Source of the DNA: an uncultured Clostridia bacterium
GTDB taxonomy: Bacteria; Bacillota; Clostridia; TANB77; CAG-508
Reading direction: 5' to 3'
Assembly (NCBI GenBank): GCA_944390505.1
Contig: CALXQF010000042.1
Location: forward strand, 1 to 9,141
DNA length: 9,141 bases
Numbering within the stretch: position 1 is the first letter of the stretch; the number at the start of each line of letters is the position of its first letter. Shown in pieces: positions 6,992 to 9,141 of this stretch. The notes beneath the pieces are model-generated. The model was not told the DNA's origin. It ran no database searches and saw only the letters and a list, made by a program, of their open reading frames with translations. The translations under genes were made by a program, and so were the position numbers.

Positions 6992-7020
6992 ATTATATCT
7001 CATTTTTATTTAAATTCCAA
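6992..7020 (-). promoter_or_regulatory. Promoter of rnc
   Basis: Minus strand -35 TTGGAA (7015-7020), a 17-base spacer, and perfect -10 TATAAT (6992-6997). It lies just downstream of the acpP terminator and about 34 bases before the leader ORF start site, giving a very short 5' leader. Confidence 0.75.
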
Positions 7021-7043
7021 GTAGTTTTTATTTGAGTTTTAAG

Positions 7044-7073
7044 CAAAATAAAAAGAAAGGATGAGACCTTTCT
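7044..7073 (-). terminator. Rho-independent terminator of acpP
   Basis: Minus strand stem AGAAAGG/CCTTTCT (7067-7073 with 7054-7060) with loop TCTCAT, followed by TTTTTATTTT. It lies 19 bases after the acpP stop and separates acpP from the rnc promoter. Confidence 0.85.
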
Positions 7074-7092
7074 ATTTTATATGCTGTAGTGA

Positions 7093-7335
7093 TTAAGCTA
7101 CATGCTCCTTAATATATTCTACAACATCATTTACTTTTACAACTTTTTCTGCATCAGCATCTGGAATTTCAATATCAAATTCTTCTTCTAAAGCCATAAT
7201 TAATTCAACGATATCTAAAGAATCTGCTCCTAAATCATCTATAAAAGATGCTTCCATTGTAACTGCTGTATCTGCAACACCTAGTTGTTCTACAATGATA
7301 TCTTTTACTTTTTCAAAAATTTCTTCTGAACTCAT
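7093..7335 (-). CDS. acpP: Acyl carrier protein
   Basis: This small acidic carrier holds growing fatty-acyl chains on a phosphopantetheine arm for fatty-acid synthesis and donates acyl chains to PlsX/PlsC-type enzymes. The 80-residue protein has the invariant attachment motif GADSLDIVEL with the modified Ser39, and the usual acidic helix II (ALEEEFDIEIPD). The ATG at 7333-7335 follows a near-perfect ribosome site, AAAGGAGGTGA. It has its own promoter and a terminator behind it, fitting a very highly expressed single-gene transcript, though readthrough from plsX is possible because I see no terminator between plsX and acpP. Confidence 0.97.
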   Translation of the reverse strand: MSSEEIFEKVKDIIVEQLGVADTAVTMEASFIDDLGADSLDIVELIMALEEEFDIEIPDADAEKVVKVNDVVEYIKEHVA

Positions 7336-7380
7336 CTTACAAGTTCACCTCCTTTTATTTTTTCTAACTTTGTTTACCTA

Positions 7381-7409
7381 ACAATAATACATGTAACTTT
7401 AATTGTCAA
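7381..7409 (-). promoter_or_regulatory. Promoter of acpP
   Basis: Minus strand -35 TTGACA (7404-7409, perfect), a 17-base spacer, and -10 TATTGT (7381-7386, 4 of 6). The predicted transcript starts near 7374, about 40 bases before the acpP ATG. Confidence 0.7.
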
Positions 7410-7435
7410 GGATTTTTACAAAATATTTTATTTTT

Positions 7436-7452
7436 ATTGGATTATCAAAATT
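7436..7452. promoter_or_regulatory. Candidate FabT-like operator upstream of acpP
   Basis: The sequence ATTGGATTATCAAAA differs by one base in its core from the TTTGATTATCAAA palindrome recognised by the MarR-type lipid regulator FabT in streptococci. It lies about 27 bases upstream of the acpP -35 box, between plsX and acpP. The AT-rich background makes chance matches plausible, and no regulator gene is in view. Confidence 0.3.
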
Positions 7453-7506
7453 TTTATACCATCTTTCCTTGGATATACTTATTTTTTAATTGAAGAAATA
7501 TATTTT

Positions 7507-8574
7507 TTATTCTTTTACAGCTGTTTCTTCTGCATTTTCTTTTTGTACTGTATTTTTTTCTTTTTCAAATTCTTCAATCAATTGATCTACTGCTTTATTT
7601 TTTACAAATTGTTCTGCTTGCTTAATCGTGAATTCAAATAATTTTTCATCACTGCTACCATGTGCCTTTACAACTGGCTTTTTTACTCCTAAAAATAGCG
7701 CTCCTCCATATTCTTTGTAATCTACCGTTTTAGCAAATCGATTAATGGCTGGTAAGCTTGGAATAGCTGCTATTTTAGAAAGTAAATTCTTTTTTAAGCT
7801 TTCTGATAATGTCCTTTTTACAAATTTTCCTAATCCTTCTACTGCTTTTAAGAAAATATTTCCTGTAAATCCATCTGTTACAACAATATCTACATTTCCT
7901 GAAAAGGCATCTCTACCTTCTACATTTCCAATAAAATTAATATTATAATCTTTTGATTTTGCTTTTAATAACTGATAGGACTCTTTCATTAAGTCATTAC
8001 CTTTTGTTTCTTCTGTTCCTATATTTAGTAATCCTACTTTTGGTGATTTTACTCCTAAAGTAGTTTTTAAATAAATACTTGCCATTTGTGCAAACTGGAA
8101 TAAATTGATTGGTTTGCAATTAGTATTAGCTCCGCAGTCCATTAAAACTAATCTACTTTTATATGCTGGTAAAATACCTGCTAGGGCTGGTCTATCTACT
8201 CCTTTAATTCTTCCTACTAATAAGGTGGCACCTGTTAATAAAGCTCCTGAATTACCTGCAGAAATAAATACATCGCCTTTTTCTTCTTTTAGCAAGTTAA
8301 ATCCTACTACCATGGAGGAATCTTTTTTATGTTTGATTGCTTGTGTTGGAACATCTTCCATTTCAATGGTTTCAGTTGTATGATGAATTTTTAATCTTGG
8401 GGATATTTCAGAAATATCATCTTTGTCATAAAATTCTTTTATTTTTTTGTTGATTATCTCTTTATTTCCTACTAAAACAACTTCTGCTTCAATTTGGTTA
8501 ATTGCTTTTACTGCGCCTTTAATATTGGCGTCTGGTGCTTTATCTCCTCCCATGGCATCTAATAATATTACCAT
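7507..8574 (-). CDS. plsX: Phosphate acyltransferase PlsX
   Basis: Converts acyl-ACP plus phosphate to acyl-phosphate, the donor used by PlsY for the first step of phospholipid synthesis; it is a peripheral membrane enzyme. The 355-residue protein shows the family blocks in order: DAMGGD (6-11), SAGNSGALL (105-113), MDCGANT (145-151), NIGTEETKG (184-192), GNVEGRD (216-222), TDGFTGN (233-239), GGALFLGV (290-297) and KAHGSS (303-308). The C-terminus has a short Glu/Lys-rich tail past the core, slightly longer than usual. The start has GAGGAGAG about 10 bases upstream. acpP, which makes its substrate carrier, is immediately downstream. Confidence 0.97.
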   Translation of the reverse strand: MVILLDAMGGDKAPDANIKGAVKAINQIEAEVVLVGNKEIINKKIKEFYDKDDISEISPRLKIHHTTETIEMEDVPTQAIKHKKDSSMVVGFNLLKEEKGDVFISAGNSGALLTGATLLVGRIKGVDRPALAGILPAYKSRLVLMDCGANTNCKPINLFQFAQMASIYLKTTLGVKSPKVGLLNIGTEETKGNDLMKESYQLLKAKSKDYNINFIGNVEGRDAFSGNVDIVVTDGFTGNIFLKAVEGLGKFVKRTLSESLKKNLLSKIAAIPSLPAINRFAKTVDYKEYGGALFLGVKKPVVKAHGSSDEKLFEFTIKQAEQFVKNKAVDQLIEEFEKEKNTVQKENAEETAVKE

Positions 8575-8591
8575 TCTATTTTCTCTCCTCC

Positions 8592-8620
8592 ATCAATGAG
8601 TATTGTATATATTCATTGAT
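8592..8620. promoter_or_regulatory. Inverted repeat in the plsX leader
   Basis: ATCAATGAGTAT (8592-8603) and ATATTCATTGAT (8609-8620) are inverted copies with one mismatch around a 5-base loop. They lie right next to the plsX ribosome site and about 80 bases downstream of the predicted start of transcription. It could be a protein operator or an mRNA hairpin; it does not match the FapR box I know. Confidence 0.5.
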
Positions 8621-8707
8621 TTTTATATTTATTGTAAAATATATTTTAAACAATTTTTAAGTTCTCTATACTTCTGATAATTGCTATTAATATATGATTA
8701 CTTTAAC

Positions 8708-8736
8708 ATTTTATAACTTCTATTTTGTAAAGTCAA
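8708..8736 (-). promoter_or_regulatory. Promoter of plsX
   Basis: Minus strand -35 TTGACT (8731-8736), a 17-base spacer, and -10 TAAAAT (8708-8713). The predicted 5' leader of about 125 bases contains the inverted repeat at 8592-8620. Confidence 0.65.
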
Positions 8737-8814
8737 TGTAAACCTTAATATTTTCTTAAGGAGTTTTATTTATCTTTGTAATTATCCTTTATTATAAAGA
8801 ATGTTAGCTTATTT

Positions 8815-8843
8815 ATTTTAGTACTTTTTTTACAATTATGCAA
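8815..8843 (-). promoter_or_regulatory. Second, weaker promoter candidate upstream of plsX
   Basis: Minus strand -35 TTGCAT (8838-8843), a 17-base spacer, and -10 TAAAAT (8815-8820). It is about 107 bases upstream of the better plsX promoter. In such AT-rich sequence this could be chance. Confidence 0.3.
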
Positions 8844-8872
8844 TAGAACTGACCGTGCTTTCGATTTTGCTA

Positions 8873-8937
8873 TTTCAAGATCTGTCCCCAGAACTGACAA
8901 AATGTCAGTTTGAAGATACGTCCCCAAACTGACATTT
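8873..8937. repeat. GGGGAC-type palindromic repeat with alternative hairpins after rplL
   Basis: A 36-base-spaced direct repeat (TTTCAAGATCTGTCCCC from 8873; TTTGAAGATACGTCCCC from 8909) is combined with three copies of AACTGACA in alternating orientation. The middle copy can pair with the left one (8892-8899 with 8903-8910, loop AAA) or in a longer perfect 13-bp stem with the right one (8900-8912 with 8925-8937). A fourth partial copy, AGAACTGAC, is near 8845. The structure starts 6 bases after the rplL stop. It resembles REP/BIME elements. Confidence 0.65.
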
Positions 8938-8943
8938 ATGATT

Positions 8944-9141
8944 TTATTGTAATTCTACTGTAGCTCCTACTTCTTCGAATTTAGCTTTTAATTCTTCTGC
9001 TTCTTCTTTAGCTACACCTTCTTTAACTGCTTTTGGAGCTCCGTCAACTAAATCTTTAGCTTCTTTTAATCCTAATCCTGTAGCATCTCTAACTACTTTG
9101 ATTACTTGGATTTTGTTTGCTCCTGCTTCTTTTAATACTAC
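8944..9141 (-). CDS. rplL: Ribosomal protein L7/L12, C-terminal part (5' end outside the window)
   Basis: The last 65 residues of the stalk protein that recruits translation factors to the ribosome. The sequence starting VVLKEAGANKIQVIKVVR and continuing ATGLGLKEAKDLVDGAP ... EEVGATVELQ is the conserved C-terminal domain, including the factor-binding GLGLKEAK helix. The stop TAA is at 8944-8946. Codon choice (GCT/GCA, GAA, AAA, GTA) is that of a highly expressed gene. In most bacteria rpoB follows; here the next gene is plsX after 369 bases. Confidence 0.97.
   Translation of the reverse strand, partial: VVLKEAGANKIQVIKVVRDATGLGLKEAKDLVDGAPKAVKEGVAKEEAEELKAKFEEVGATVELQ

Larger units (their letters stand above)
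8575..8943. other. Gene-free spacer between rplL and plsX
   Basis: No credible gene on either strand. From right to left it holds: the GGGGAC palindromic repeat block (about 8845-8937), a weak promoter candidate, an AT-rich stretch with a small CTTTATTATAAAG palindrome (about 8788-8800), the better plsX promoter, the plsX leader repeat and the plsX ribosome site. No clear T-run terminator for rplL is visible. Confidence 0.75.

Noticed and set aside
7336..7506. Terminator between plsX and acpP
   Set aside because: No GC-containing stem followed by a T-run was found; only a promoter and a possible operator are seen.
8105..8383. 92-codon open frame on the plus strand, also 7745-7948
   Set aside because: Antisense to the well-conserved plsX gene with no ribosome site.
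8694..8741. Tiny plus-strand frame starting ATGATTACT in the rplL-plsX spacer
   Set aside because: About 15 codons, no ribosome site, and lies over the plsX promoter.
8788..8800. CTTTATTATAAAG as a terminator for rplL
   Set aside because: Six A/T-rich base pairs without a following T-run on the minus strand; too weak to call.

Overview
The window is AT-rich chromosomal DNA in which every gene I can support lies on the minus strand. Read 3' to 5' on the given strand, the order is rplL (C-terminal end only) - plsX - acpP - rnc - radical SAM gene - yitT-like gene - AAA ATPase gene - ogg - addB (broken, and running off the left edge). Consensus sigma-A promoters, strong AGGAGG ribosome sites, normal TGA stops, an AddB-type nuclease subunit, a bacterial OGG1-type glycosylase and the plsX/acpP/rnc block all point to a low-GC Bacillota, most likely a member of the Clostridia. 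I cannot name the genus.

Right part (about 6286-9141): the end of ribosomal protein L7/L12, a gene-free 369-base spacer with GGGGAC-type palindromic repeats and two promoter candidates, then phospholipid/fatty-acid genes (plsX, and acpP with its own promoter and a clear terminator) and RNase III. rnc has its own promoter and an unusual 6-codon leader frame that ends exactly where rnc begins.

Middle part (4183-6267): an Elp3-like radical SAM protein closely follows rnc. A YitT-family membrane protein comes next, and its ribosome site is buried in a terminator-like hairpin. The 3' end of the yitT gene abuts a roughly 100-bp imperfect palindrome that resembles a small mobile or REP-like element.

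Left part (1-4144): a stand-alone AAA_14/DUF4143 ATPase has a perfect-consensus promoter directly next to a 26-bp near-perfect palindrome (operator-like), with a third copy of the half-site nearby. It is followed at 24 bp by the 8-oxoguanine glycosylase, and 13 bp later by addB, so the ATPase promoter may drive a DNA-repair unit. addB is interrupted by three in-frame stops within 15 bases, although the same frame resumes at once with recognisable AddB sequence. It also carries an expanded, tandemly repeated 11-residue linker.

Most of the window is ordinary housekeeping sequence. I do not see a clear new multi-gene system. The best leads are the regulated ATPase-ogg-addB unit, the addB stop cluster, and several unusual leader structures (rnc, yitT, plsX).
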